64,000 nt of DNA from Frankia alni ACN14a (lineage in GTDB: Bacteria; Actinomycetota; Actinomycetes; Frankiales; Frankiaceae): assembly GCF_000058485.1 (NCBI RefSeq), contig NC_008278.1:6814962-6878961 (forward strand), written 5' to 3'. Shown in pieces: positions 36,504 through 43,856 of the stretch; position 1 is the first letter of the stretch, and each line of letters starts with the position of its first letter. Made by a program: the position numbers and the translations under genes. Under the pieces are notes generated by a model. It made no database searches. It saw only the letters and a list, made by a program, of their open reading frames with translations, and was not told where the DNA came from.

Positions 36504-36911
36504 ATGCCGAGATTCCGGATCAGTGAGGCGGCAGCGCTGCTCGGTGTCAGCGACGACACCATCCGCCGATGGGCGGACAGCGGCAGACTGCCAACCGTCC
36601 TGGACGACGCCGGTCGCCGAGCGATCGAGGGCGCCAACCTGGCCGAGTTCGCCAAGGATATGGCAGGAGACCAGGGCAGTACAGCGACGCCCGTCGTCGC
36701 CGAGTCCGCCCGCAACCGATTTCCCGGGATCATCACCCGGGTCACCCGGGACACGGTGATGGCCCAGGTCGAGATCCAGGCCGGGCCGCACCGGCTGGTC
36801 TCCCTGATGAGCCGGGAGGCCGCCGACGAACTCGGGCTCGAACCCGGCGTCCTCGCGGTCGGCGCGGTGAAGTCGACCAACGTCGTCATCGAGATGCCCG
36901 ACCGCCGCTGA
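36504..36911 (+). CDS. HTH regulator with molybdate-binding Mop/TOBE domain
   Basis: 135 residues. An N-terminal excisionase/MerR-like helix-turn-helix (FRISEAAALLGVSDDTIRRWADSGRLP) is joined to a Mop domain from about residue 70: ARNRFPGIITRVTRD, VMAQVEIQAG, LGLEPGVLAVGAVKSTNVVIEM. The Mop fold binds oxyanions such as molybdate. It is 72 bp upstream of modB, so it is likely a molybdate-responsive regulator of the transporter. Confidence 0.88.
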   Translation: MPRFRISEAAALLGVSDDTIRRWADSGRLPTVLDDAGRRAIEGANLAEFAKDMAGDQGSTATPVVAESARNRFPGIITRVTRDTVMAQVEIQAGPHRLVSLMSREAADELGLEPGVLAVGAVKSTNVVIEMPDRR

Positions 36912-36983
36912 CCGCCCGGCGGGCCCGGTCACCCGCTTCGCCACCGTCACCGATGTCACCAGCGAGAGGGGGCCGCGCCGGCG

Positions 36984-37937
36984 ATGACGAGTCCAGGTGA
37001 CACCTCGGCCCCATGGGCCGTCCCGGACCACGCTCCGGACCGGCGACCCCGCCTGTGGACGCCGGGCCGCACCGCCCGCCGGGAGACCCGCCGCCGGGCG
37101 CCGTGGGCGCTGTGGGTGCCCGGGGCGATCGCCGCGTTGTTCCTGCTCCTGCCGCTCGTCGGCCTGCTCGTCCGGGCCCCCTGGTCCGGCCTGCCCGATC
37201 TGATCACCAAGCACAGCGTCCGCGAGGCGCTGCTGCTGTCGTTGGAGACCGCCACCGCGGCGACGGCGCTGTCGCTGGTGTTCGGCATTCCGCTTGCCTG
37301 GCTGCTGGCCCGGACCAGGTTCCCGGGCCGTTCCCTGCTACGGGCGCTGGTCACGCTGCCGCTGGTGCTGCCGCCCGTCGTCGGCGGGGTGGCGCTGCTG
37401 CTGGCGCTCGGCCGGCGCGGCATCGTCGGCCAGCGCCTGGACGACTGGTTCGGGATCACTCTGCCCTTCACCACCGCCGGCGTGGTGGTCGCGCAGACCT
37501 TCGTGGCCATGCCCTTCCTCATCGTCTCGGTCGAGGGCGCGCTGAACAGCGCCGATCGCCGCTTCGAGGACGCCGCCGCCACTCTCGGCGCGGACCCCTG
37601 GACGACGTTCCGCCGGGTGACCGTCCCGCTGGTCGCGCCCGCCGTCGCCGCCGGAGCCGCGCTGTGCTGGGCCCGCGCCCTCGGCGAGTTCGGCGCGACG
37701 ATCACCTTCGCCGGCAATTTCCCCGGGACCACCACGACGATGCCGCTGGCCGTCTACCTGGCACTGGAGACGGACACCGACGCCGCCATCGCACTGTCCC
37801 TCGTCCTGCTCGCCGTCTGCGTCGCGGTGCTGGTGGCGCTGCGCGCGCGGTGGTTCCCGGGCGCCCGGCGGCTGCTGCGGGGCCGGGCGTCCCGCCCGAC
37901 ACCGGTGACCGTCGGCCCCGAGGGCGGCCTCGGGTGA
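36984..37937 (+). CDS. modB: molybdate ABC transporter permease
   Basis: 317 residues. Binding-protein-dependent inner-membrane permease with six hydrophobic segments and the ABC-interaction EAA loop (RFEDAAATLGADPWTTFRRVTVPL). The family signature ALGEFGATITFAGNFPGTTTTMPLAVY is clear. The first about 35 residues are polar. Stop and modC start overlap as GTGA. The periplasmic binding protein gene modA, normally upstream, is absent. Confidence 0.93.
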   Translation: MTSPGDTSAPWAVPDHAPDRRPRLWTPGRTARRETRRRAPWALWVPGAIAALFLLLPLVGLLVRAPWSGLPDLITKHSVREALLLSLETATAATALSLVFGIPLAWLLARTRFPGRSLLRALVTLPLVLPPVVGGVALLLALGRRGIVGQRLDDWFGITLPFTTAGVVVAQTFVAMPFLIVSVEGALNSADRRFEDAAATLGADPWTTFRRVTVPLVAPAVAAGAALCWARALGEFGATITFAGNFPGTTTTMPLAVYLALETDTDAAIALSLVLLAVCVAVLVALRARWFPGARRLLRGRASRPTPVTVGPEGGLG

Positions 37938-38668
37938 CCGCCGGCACACCGAGGACCGCGGACCTGGGGCCGTCCGAGGGTGGGCCCGAGCCGGCGTCGA
38001 AGGCGGGCGGCCTCGATGCCCGGGTGACGGTGCGCCGCGGCCAGTTCGTCCTCGCCGTCGACGTCCAGGTCGCCCGGGGGGAGACGGTCGCCGTCCTCGG
38101 CCGCAGCGGAGCCGGCAAGAGCACTCTGCTGCGCACGCTGGCCGGGCTGCTCCCGCTCGACGAGGGCCGAATCACGCTGGCCGGGCAGGTCCTCGATGAC
38201 CCCGCGCAGCACCGCTTCGTCCCGTCCGAGCGCCGCCCGGTGGGTGTCGTGTTCCAGGACTACCTGCTGTTCCCGCACCTGCGCGCCCGCGACAACGTGG
38301 CGTTCGGTCTGCGGGCCCGTCTCGGCCAGAGCCGCCGGCACGCCCGCGACCGGGCGGACTCCTGGCTGGAACGGTTCGGGATCGGCGAACTCGGCGACCG
38401 CCGCCCCGGCGCGCTGTCCGGCGGCCAGAGCCAGCGGGTGGCGCTGGCCCGCGCGCTGGCCACGGAGCCCCGCCTGCTGCTGCTCGACGAGCCGCTGGCC
38501 GCGCTGGACAGCACCACGCGGGGGGAGGTTCGCACCTTCCTGCGCACGGTCCTGCCGACGTTGTCCGCACCCGTGCTGATCGTCACGCACGACCCGACCG
38601 ACGCCGAGGTCCTCGCCGACCGCACGATCGCCTTCGAGGCCGGCCACGTGGTGGCGGCCGGAGCCTGA
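37934..38668 (+). CDS. modC: molybdate ABC transporter ATP-binding protein
   Basis: 244 residues from the GTG at 37934, which overlaps the modB stop. ABC ATPase with Walker A LGRSGAGKST, signature LSGGQSQRVALARAL, Walker B LLLLDEPLAALD and the switch histidine in VTHDPTDAE. It lacks the C-terminal Mop/TOBE domain of E. coli ModC. That domain is supplied separately by the regulator at 36504. Energises molybdate uptake with ModB. Confidence 0.92.
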   Translation: MTAGTPRTADLGPSEGGPEPASKAGGLDARVTVRRGQFVLAVDVQVARGETVAVLGRSGAGKSTLLRTLAGLLPLDEGRITLAGQVLDDPAQHRFVPSERRPVGVVFQDYLLFPHLRARDNVAFGLRARLGQSRRHARDRADSWLERFGIGELGDRRPGALSGGQSQRVALARALATEPRLLLLDEPLAALDSTTRGEVRTFLRTVLPTLSAPVLIVTHDPTDAEVLADRTIAFEAGHVVAAGA

Positions 38669-38692
38669 CCCCGGCGGTTCGGACACACTCGT

Positions 38693-39679
38693 CTAGCGGA
38701 CGCGATCCGCGACCGGCTTCGCACCGCTGCGGCGGACCTCGGCGTCCGGGCCCGGGTACACGAAGCTGACGTGCCCCGTGTCGGACCAACGCACGGCGAA
38801 CGGCGGGTCGCCCGCGTCCGTCCGCGCCTCGCAGATCTCCCCGAGCCGGTCCGGCGCCCGCGGAATGTGGCTGTGGACCACCAGGGTGTCGCCGGGGTGG
38901 GCGTGCAGCGGGGTACGCCGGTGGGCGGGCGCGGCGAAGCCATCCATGCGGACGGCGACCGTCGTGCCCCCGCTTCCGGTGGCCCCGCCCGTCATGGCCG
39001 TCGCCGCCGCCATGCCCGTCGCGGTCATGACTGTTGTCGCCGTCATGGCTGCTGTCGCCGTCATGGCGCTCGTCTGCTCCGTCACGACCGGCGCCGCCGC
39101 CTCGCGGTGCGGGGCGAACGTCTCCTCGCACAGCGGATGCACCAGATCGGCGATCTCCCGCTCGCTGCGGATCAGCAGATCGTCGACGGAGACCAGACCG
39201 ACGATGCGCCGGCCGTCCAGCACTGGTAGCCGGCGAATCGCATGATCCCGGAAGATCTCGTAGGCCCGTTCGACGCCCATCCCGGCGGGCACGGTGATGA
39301 CCTCCGTGGTCATCAGCGCGTCGATCCGGCCGTCCGGCCCGATCCCCCGTGCGACCCCGCGCAGGACGATGTCCCGGTCGGTCACGATGCCGACCAACCG
39401 ATCCCCGGGGGTCTGCCGATCATCGGCCCGCCGATCCCCGGCCTGTCGATCATCGGCCTGCGGCTCCCCGACCAGCCGGTCCCCGACTTGCCGATCCCCG
39501 ACTTGCCGATCACTGGCCTGCCGGTCCCTGAGCTGCTGTTCGTCGGTCTGCCGATCATCGTCGACGACGAGCAGGGCGCCGACGCCCGTTCGCCCCATCT
39601 TCCGGGCCGCCTCGCTGATCGTCGTGGCTCTCGCCACGGTCACCGGCGGCCCGCTGACCACCGAACCTATGTAGGCCAT
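38693..39679 (-). CDS. CBS-pair protein with C-terminal DUF1918 domain
   Basis: 328 residues. Two CBS motifs bind adenine nucleotides: GPPVTVARATTISEAARKMGRTGVGALLVVDD, then GDRLVGIVTDRDIVLRGVARG and a second copy with TVPAGMGVERAYEIFRDHAIRRLPVLDG. The last about 65 residues match DUF1918 (GDTLVVHSHIPRAPDRLGEI, PFAVRWSDTGHVSFVYPGPDAEV). Residues 43-91 are a DRQxG/DDRQ repeat block inserted between two strands inside the first CBS motif. Hibernation or redox regulation is typical of actinobacterial CBS proteins, but the role is inferred. Confidence 0.85.
   Translation of the reverse strand: MAYIGSVVSGPPVTVARATTISEAARKMGRTGVGALLVVDDDRQTDEQQLRDRQASDRQVGDRQVGDRLVGEPQADDRQAGDRRADDRQTPGDRLVGIVTDRDIVLRGVARGIGPDGRIDALMTTEVITVPAGMGVERAYEIFRDHAIRRLPVLDGRRIVGLVSVDDLLIRSEREIADLVHPLCEETFAPHREAAAPVVTEQTSAMTATAAMTATTVMTATGMAAATAMTGGATGSGGTTVAVRMDGFAAPAHRRTPLHAHPGDTLVVHSHIPRAPDRLGEICEARTDAGDPPFAVRWSDTGHVSFVYPGPDAEVRRSGAKPVADRVR
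39407..39553 (-). repeat. 15-bp minisatellite inside the first CBS motif
   Basis: About nine imperfect 15-bp units built on GACCGGCAGGTCGGG-like sequence encode DRQVG, DRLVG, DRQAG and DRRAD. They interrupt a compact domain without shifting the frame. Confidence 0.85.
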
Positions 39680-39797
39680 GCCTGCCCCTCTCGCCCGGCG
39701 CCCCGCCCGGGTGGGCCATGCGCTCCCCCTGACGTCGTTCCCCCATTTCGAGGAGCACGCACCCGATTACGCACAGATGCTTGACGAACGAGACAGG

Positions 39798-41411
39798 TCA
39801 GGCCCGGTGTGCATGCCCCAGCAGGGTGAGGTGGTCGACGAACCAGTCCCGGGCGAGCGCGGCCACCCGCTCCAGCGCACCCGGCTCGCCGAAGAGATGC
39901 GTCGCGCCCGGCACGATCTCCAGGCGACTCACGCAGCCGGTGAGCCGCTCCCGCGCCCGCCGGTTCAGTTCGAGGACCTGCCCGTCGAGCCCGCCGACGA
40001 CGAGCAGGGTCGGCGCCCGCACGGCCGGCAGCGCATCCCAGGCCAGGTCCGGCCGCCCGCCCCGGGAGACGACGGCGGCGATGTCGAGGGCCGGGTGCCC
40101 GGCGGCCTTGGCCAGGGCCGCGGCCGACAGAGCCGCCGCGGCGCCGGTGCTCGCGCCGAAGTAGCCCAGCGGGAGGGCGGCGGTCGCGGGCACCTCCCGC
40201 AGCCACGCGGTCGCGGCAAGCAGGCGCCGGGCGAGCAGGACGATGTCGAACACGTTCCCGACGTCGTGCTCCTCGTCCGGGGTCAGCAGATCGAACAGCA
40301 GCGTGGCCAGCCCCGCGGACGCCAGGGTGTCGGCGACGAAGCGGTTGCGCGGGCTGCTGCGGCTGCTGCCGCTGCCGTGCGCGAAGACGACCACCCCGCC
40401 CGGCCGGGGGGGCACGCTCAGCCGGCCGGCGAGCCGCACCAGATCGGCGGGAATCGACACCTCCACGACCCGGCCCGCCCCGGGGCCCCCACCGTCGCTG
40501 GCACCCTCCGAACGGGCAGCCGCCGAACGGGCAGCCACCGAACGGGCAGCCACCGAACCGTCAGCCTCAGCACGGGCAGCCACCGGGCCTCCCGCCACCG
40601 AACCGACACCCTCCGAACGGGCGGCCACCGAACCGGCGCCCTCCGCCTGGACACCCGCCGAGCGGGCACCCTCCTCGCGGGCGGGCTCCTCGCGGACACC
40701 CTCCGTGCAGGCTGGCTCCTCGCGGACGGGCTCCGCCGACTCGGTGGCGCGAGGCCCGGCCGCACCCTCCAACCTGCGGGTGGCGGCCCGGCGCAGCAGA
40801 TCGGTGACCTCCTCGTCCGGTGTCTGATCGAAGTCGGCGTAGAACTCGCCGATCCCGAAGAAGCTCGCCGGCTCCTGGACGCAGATCACCTCGTCGGCCT
40901 GCCGGCGCAGCCAGTCGACGCGGTCACGGGCGGCGACAGGGGTGGCGAGCACGACCCGCTGCGCCCCCTGGGCCCGGACGACCTGGCAGGCGGCCAGCGC
41001 CGTCGAACCGGTCGCGATCCCGTCGTCGACGATGACCACGGTGCGACCGGCGAGGGGTATCCGCGGCCGACCGTCCCGGAAGCGCCGGGCGCGCCGCTCC
41101 AGCTCGGCGGCCTCCCGCGCCTCGACCTCGGCGAACGCTTCCGGACCGACGTCGGCCAGCCGCCGGGTTTCCTCGTTGACGACCCGCACCCCGCCCTCGG
41201 CGATCGCGCCCATGGCGAGCTCGGGCTGGAACGGAACACCGATCTTGCGGACGAGGACCACGTCCAGTGGCGCGGCCAGGGCCCGCGCCACCTCATACCC
41301 GACGGGGACCCCGCCGCGGGGCAGCCCCACGACGACGACGTCCTGGCCACGCAGGTGGGCCAGCCGGTCGCCGAGCTGCCGGCCCGCGTCCACACGAGTG
41401 TTGAAGATCAC
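39798..41411 (-). CDS. phosphoribosyltransferase / dienelactone-hydrolase fusion protein
   Basis: 537 residues. The N-terminal phosphoribosyltransferase-like domain has VVVVGLPRGGVPVGYEVAR and the PRPP loop VVIVDDGIATGSTALA. The C-terminal alpha/beta hydrolase (dienelactone hydrolase-like) has VVVFAHGSGSSRSSPRN, the nucleophile GYFGASTGAAAAL and the late HLF. A low-complexity linker of about 90 residues (EEPAREEGARSAG type) lies between. Start: GTG at 41411 after GGTGAGAG, at the onset of homology. Substrate unknown. The two domains are also known as separate neighbours in other bacteria. Confidence 0.85.
   Translation of the reverse strand: MIFNTRVDAGRQLGDRLAHLRGQDVVVVGLPRGGVPVGYEVARALAAPLDVVLVRKIGVPFQPELAMGAIAEGGVRVVNEETRRLADVGPEAFAEVEAREAAELERRARRFRDGRPRIPLAGRTVVIVDDGIATGSTALAACQVVRAQGAQRVVLATPVAARDRVDWLRRQADEVICVQEPASFFGIGEFYADFDQTPDEEVTDLLRRAATRRLEGAAGPRATESAEPVREEPACTEGVREEPAREEGARSAGVQAEGAGSVAARSEGVGSVAGGPVAARAEADGSVAARSVAARSAAARSEGASDGGGPGAGRVVEVSIPADLVRLAGRLSVPPRPGGVVVFAHGSGSSRSSPRNRFVADTLASAGLATLLFDLLTPDEEHDVGNVFDIVLLARRLLAATAWLREVPATAALPLGYFGASTGAAAALSAAALAKAAGHPALDIAAVVSRGGRPDLAWDALPAVRAPTLLVVGGLDGQVLELNRRARERLTGCVSRLEIVPGATHLFGEPGALERVAALARDWFVDHLTLLGHAHRA
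40495..40770 (-). repeat. 15-bp minisatellite in the fusion-protein linker
   Basis: Many diverged 15-bp units (CCGAACGGGCAGCCA-like on the plus strand) encode the Ala/Glu/Ser/Val-rich linker between the phosphoribosyltransferase and hydrolase domains. Confidence 0.8.
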
Positions 41412-42592
41412 GGCGCTCTCACCGTCCCCCGATCGGACTGGACGTCTGTGTCGTCGTGATTCCCGGGAAGGCCAGGTTCGATCCGTCCCTGGGCCACATC
41501 CGCACCACCCGATCGGGCCCCACCGAGTCCGACGCCCGCGGGGCGGCGCCACCAACCCGGTATCCCCCGGTCGGACCCCCAGCGCCGATCGGCGCTCCTC
41601 CCACCGAGCGAGGTGATCCCCGACCCGGTGCCAAACGCCAGCCGCCTTGCCAGGCTGGCATGGGGGTCCCCGCCCGCGAGACGGCCGCACGATCGGCCGT
41701 ACCTGCTCCAACACGGTCGGCGACGAGGCCCGGTCCGCCCTGGCCCCCTGCCGCAGCCGGCCCGCCGGGCGCCGACCGCTGACCGCCCGCCGGCGGGCAG
41801 TCGACCGAGCGTCGGCCGGCGGGGGCCACGGCACCCGCCGGAACTGCGCGGACGGGCACGGCCGCGGAGTCCTCGCCGCCGGGTCCGGAAACCGCCGGGC
41901 CGACGGGATGCCCCACCGGAACCGTTACGGGAGGACCGCCGGGAGACGCCCGGCACGGCCGCCCGAGCACCCCGCCCGGCCTCGTCCCGGTCAGCCCCGA
42001 ACCGCCCACCGGGTGTCCGCGAGCCGGCGCCCGAATCGGCCCCCATGCATAATGGAGAGGTGACGCTCCGTTTGCAGCACAGCGCCGCCCCTCACTGGGC
42101 GTGGCGAGTGGTCTGTCGTCCCGGGAGCTGTCCGTGTTGTCCCAGCCCTCGCGCCCACTAAGGCTCGCCGCCAGCGTGACGAGCCGGTCGGCCCGCTAGT
42201 TTCAGGGCCGGCCCGGGTGCGAGGGGCCTCGGAGTTCGGTGCATCGAACCTGGGCGCAGGACCATTCTGACCGGCGGGCCGATTCCCGCTGATCGTCCGC
42301 CGTCCCGGTCACCGGCCCCGCAACGAGCCGGCCGCGCCCCTGACCGCCACCTCCGGTCGAGATGGCGAGAGGCACCGCTCCGCCATCTCCCACCGAACGC
42401 GGGCATCCGGCGTTCGCCGAGGTCCCCAAGGATCCGCGACGCACTGCAGGCGACGTCGACCGATCAGTCTTCGGATCGGCTCAACGGTGGCCTGCCGCGC
42501 GCGATGTCCCGGCCCAGGTCCGGCCGGCAGCTCGCCGATCCTCCGGTGGGAGTCCCCCGACGTGCGTATCGATCAGGAAGGCAGCATCCGCC
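41412..42592. other. 1.2-kb stretch without a recognised gene
   Basis: Open frames occur on both strands but have the composition of noncoding GC-rich frames, and none resembles a family. The only notable element is the possible leaderless small ORF at 42060. The region must carry the promoter of the fusion gene and of the hypothetical gene at 42593. A decayed gene is possible but not demonstrable by eye. Confidence 0.5.
42060..42161 (+). CDS. possible leaderless small ORF, cysteine-containing (33 aa)
   Basis: A GTG at 42060 opens a 33-codon frame whose C-terminal part is VVCRPGSCPCCPSPRAH. CATAAT at 42048-42053 could be a -10 placing transcription at the GTG itself. No -35, Shine-Dalgarno or homologue is evident. 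An in-frame ATG lies at 42045. It resembles in style the cysteine-containing leader peptides of actinobacteria, but no cysteine gene follows. Confidence 0.2.
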   Translation: MTLRLQHSAAPHWAWRVVCRPGSCPCCPSPRAH

Positions 42593-43339
42593 GTGTCCTT
42601 CGAGGCGTGGATGGCCCGTCTGCGGGACGAGGGATACCTCGTCTGCCCGGGCAGCTCCGCGGTACCGGTCGAGATACGAGGCGTCCACCCGGACGGAGTC
42701 GGCCTGCACTTCCGTTGCCGGGGCACGTCCGTCCGGCTCGCCGTGTACCGGCCCGGTCGGGCGGCGTGGCAGGTAGCCGTCCGCGATGAGGGATGGTGCC
42801 CCGAGGAGGCCCTGCAACTGTGGGCCCACCGTCCCCTCGACGGTTCACCGCCGCCCGCCGACGCGCGGCTGGCCTTCCCCGGCGGCGCCGGGCCGGACCA
42901 GGAACTCGTCGTCGACGGCGCCCGCGCCTGGGGCTGGTCCCGCCACGAGGCGGGCCTGCTGCGACCGACCGCCGCCGCTTACCTGTTCGACCACCTCCTC
43001 GCGACCCTCCTCGGCTCCGGGGCACAGCAGGCCCCCGGCATTCGCGACCATCGCGGCTGGGCCAGCCCCGATCGTCCCGTCGGCCCCGGCGCGACGCCCG
43101 CCCGCACAGGCTCCCCGGCGCGGCGTCCAGGCGCCCCGCTCCGGGCCGGCACCACTGTCCCGGCGGGCGCGGCTGTCCCGGCAGCCGCGGCTGTCCCGAT
43201 TGGCGCCGCGGAGCACCCCGGCCGCCGAGCGGACTTCACCGAGGTGGCCCTCCCCGCCGCCCGCTCCAAGGCGCGCTCCGAGTCCGGCAGCGAGGCCCGT
43301 TCCGAGGCCCACAGCGACCGCACGGTCCCGATCGGCTGA
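42593..43339 (+). CDS. hypothetical protein with low-complexity C-terminus
   Basis: 248 residues from a GTG at 42593 preceded by AGGAAGGCAG. The first about 145 residues look folded (SFEAWMARLRDEGYLVCPG, VGLHFRCRGTSVRLAVYRPG, then a helical LLRPTAAAYLFDHLLATLL). The rest is Ala/Pro-rich with VPAGAAVP and SEARSEAHSD repeats. Family not recognised. Last gene before tRNA-Ala. Confidence 0.6.
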   Translation: MSFEAWMARLRDEGYLVCPGSSAVPVEIRGVHPDGVGLHFRCRGTSVRLAVYRPGRAAWQVAVRDEGWCPEEALQLWAHRPLDGSPPPADARLAFPGGAGPDQELVVDGARAWGWSRHEAGLLRPTAAAYLFDHLLATLLGSGAQQAPGIRDHRGWASPDRPVGPGATPARTGSPARRPGAPLRAGTTVPAGAAVPAAAAVPIGAAEHPGRRADFTEVALPAARSKARSESGSEARSEAHSDRTVPIG

Positions 43340-43434
43340 CCCGCGCTCCGGACCGGCAGATGGACGGCGAGGCACTCCGACCGGGGGTGGTCGTCACATG
43401 GTCCTCGCCGTCCTGTAAGCTTCAGTTACTTCCA

Positions 43435-43508
43435 GGGGGTGTAGCTCAGCCTGGTAGAGCGCCTCCCTCGCACGGAGGAGGCCAGGGGTTCGAGTCCCCT
43501 CACCTCCA
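43435..43508 (+). tRNA. tRNA-Ala (anticodon CGC)
   Basis: Cloverleaf with acceptor GGGGGTG/CACCTCC, including the G3-U70 wobble that is the identity element of tRNA-Ala. The anticodon stem CCTCC/GGAGG closes the loop CTCGCAC, and the T arm is AGGGG/CCCCT with TTCGAGT. Marks the left edge of the accessory region. Confidence 0.95.
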
Positions 43509-43856
43509 CAGATACTCGCAGGTCAGGGCCTTGATCGGGACAATCCGATCAGGGCTTTTGATCATTTGTCCGCCATTCGTCCGTGGGACTGGACGTCACC
43601 CGGCGGCAGCCAACGGCACGGAACAACTGTGATCTACCACACAGAAGATGCCAGTCGCTGCGGTCTGCCCGCCGCAGGCTCGGGCGTGCCGCCAGTCAGC
43701 CGGTCACGGGCTACCGGGTTGACGAAGCGGCGAGGCGCCTCGACATCCAGCCCCACCTGGCACTTCCCGGAAACAGAGGCGGTCACCGGTGCGGGCCGGT
43801 AAGACTGATCCCGACGCGAACCGCGGGGGTTGGCAACCGGGTGAGGGGGCGGCCAG
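43509..43856. other. intergenic start of the accessory region
   Basis: About 350 bp after tRNA-Ala. It has the tRNA terminator, then frames without clear coding character. One short stretch around 43700-43760 reads GYRVDEAARRLDI in one frame, reminiscent of an excisionase-type HTH and possibly a relic. The promoter of the STAND gene should lie near 43800. Confidence 0.45.
43528..43559 (+). terminator. intrinsic terminator after tRNA-Ala
   Basis: GCCTTGATCGG and CCGATCAGGGC form an 11-bp stem (one G-T pair) with a six-base loop, followed by a short T run, 19 bp after the tRNA. Confidence 0.8.
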
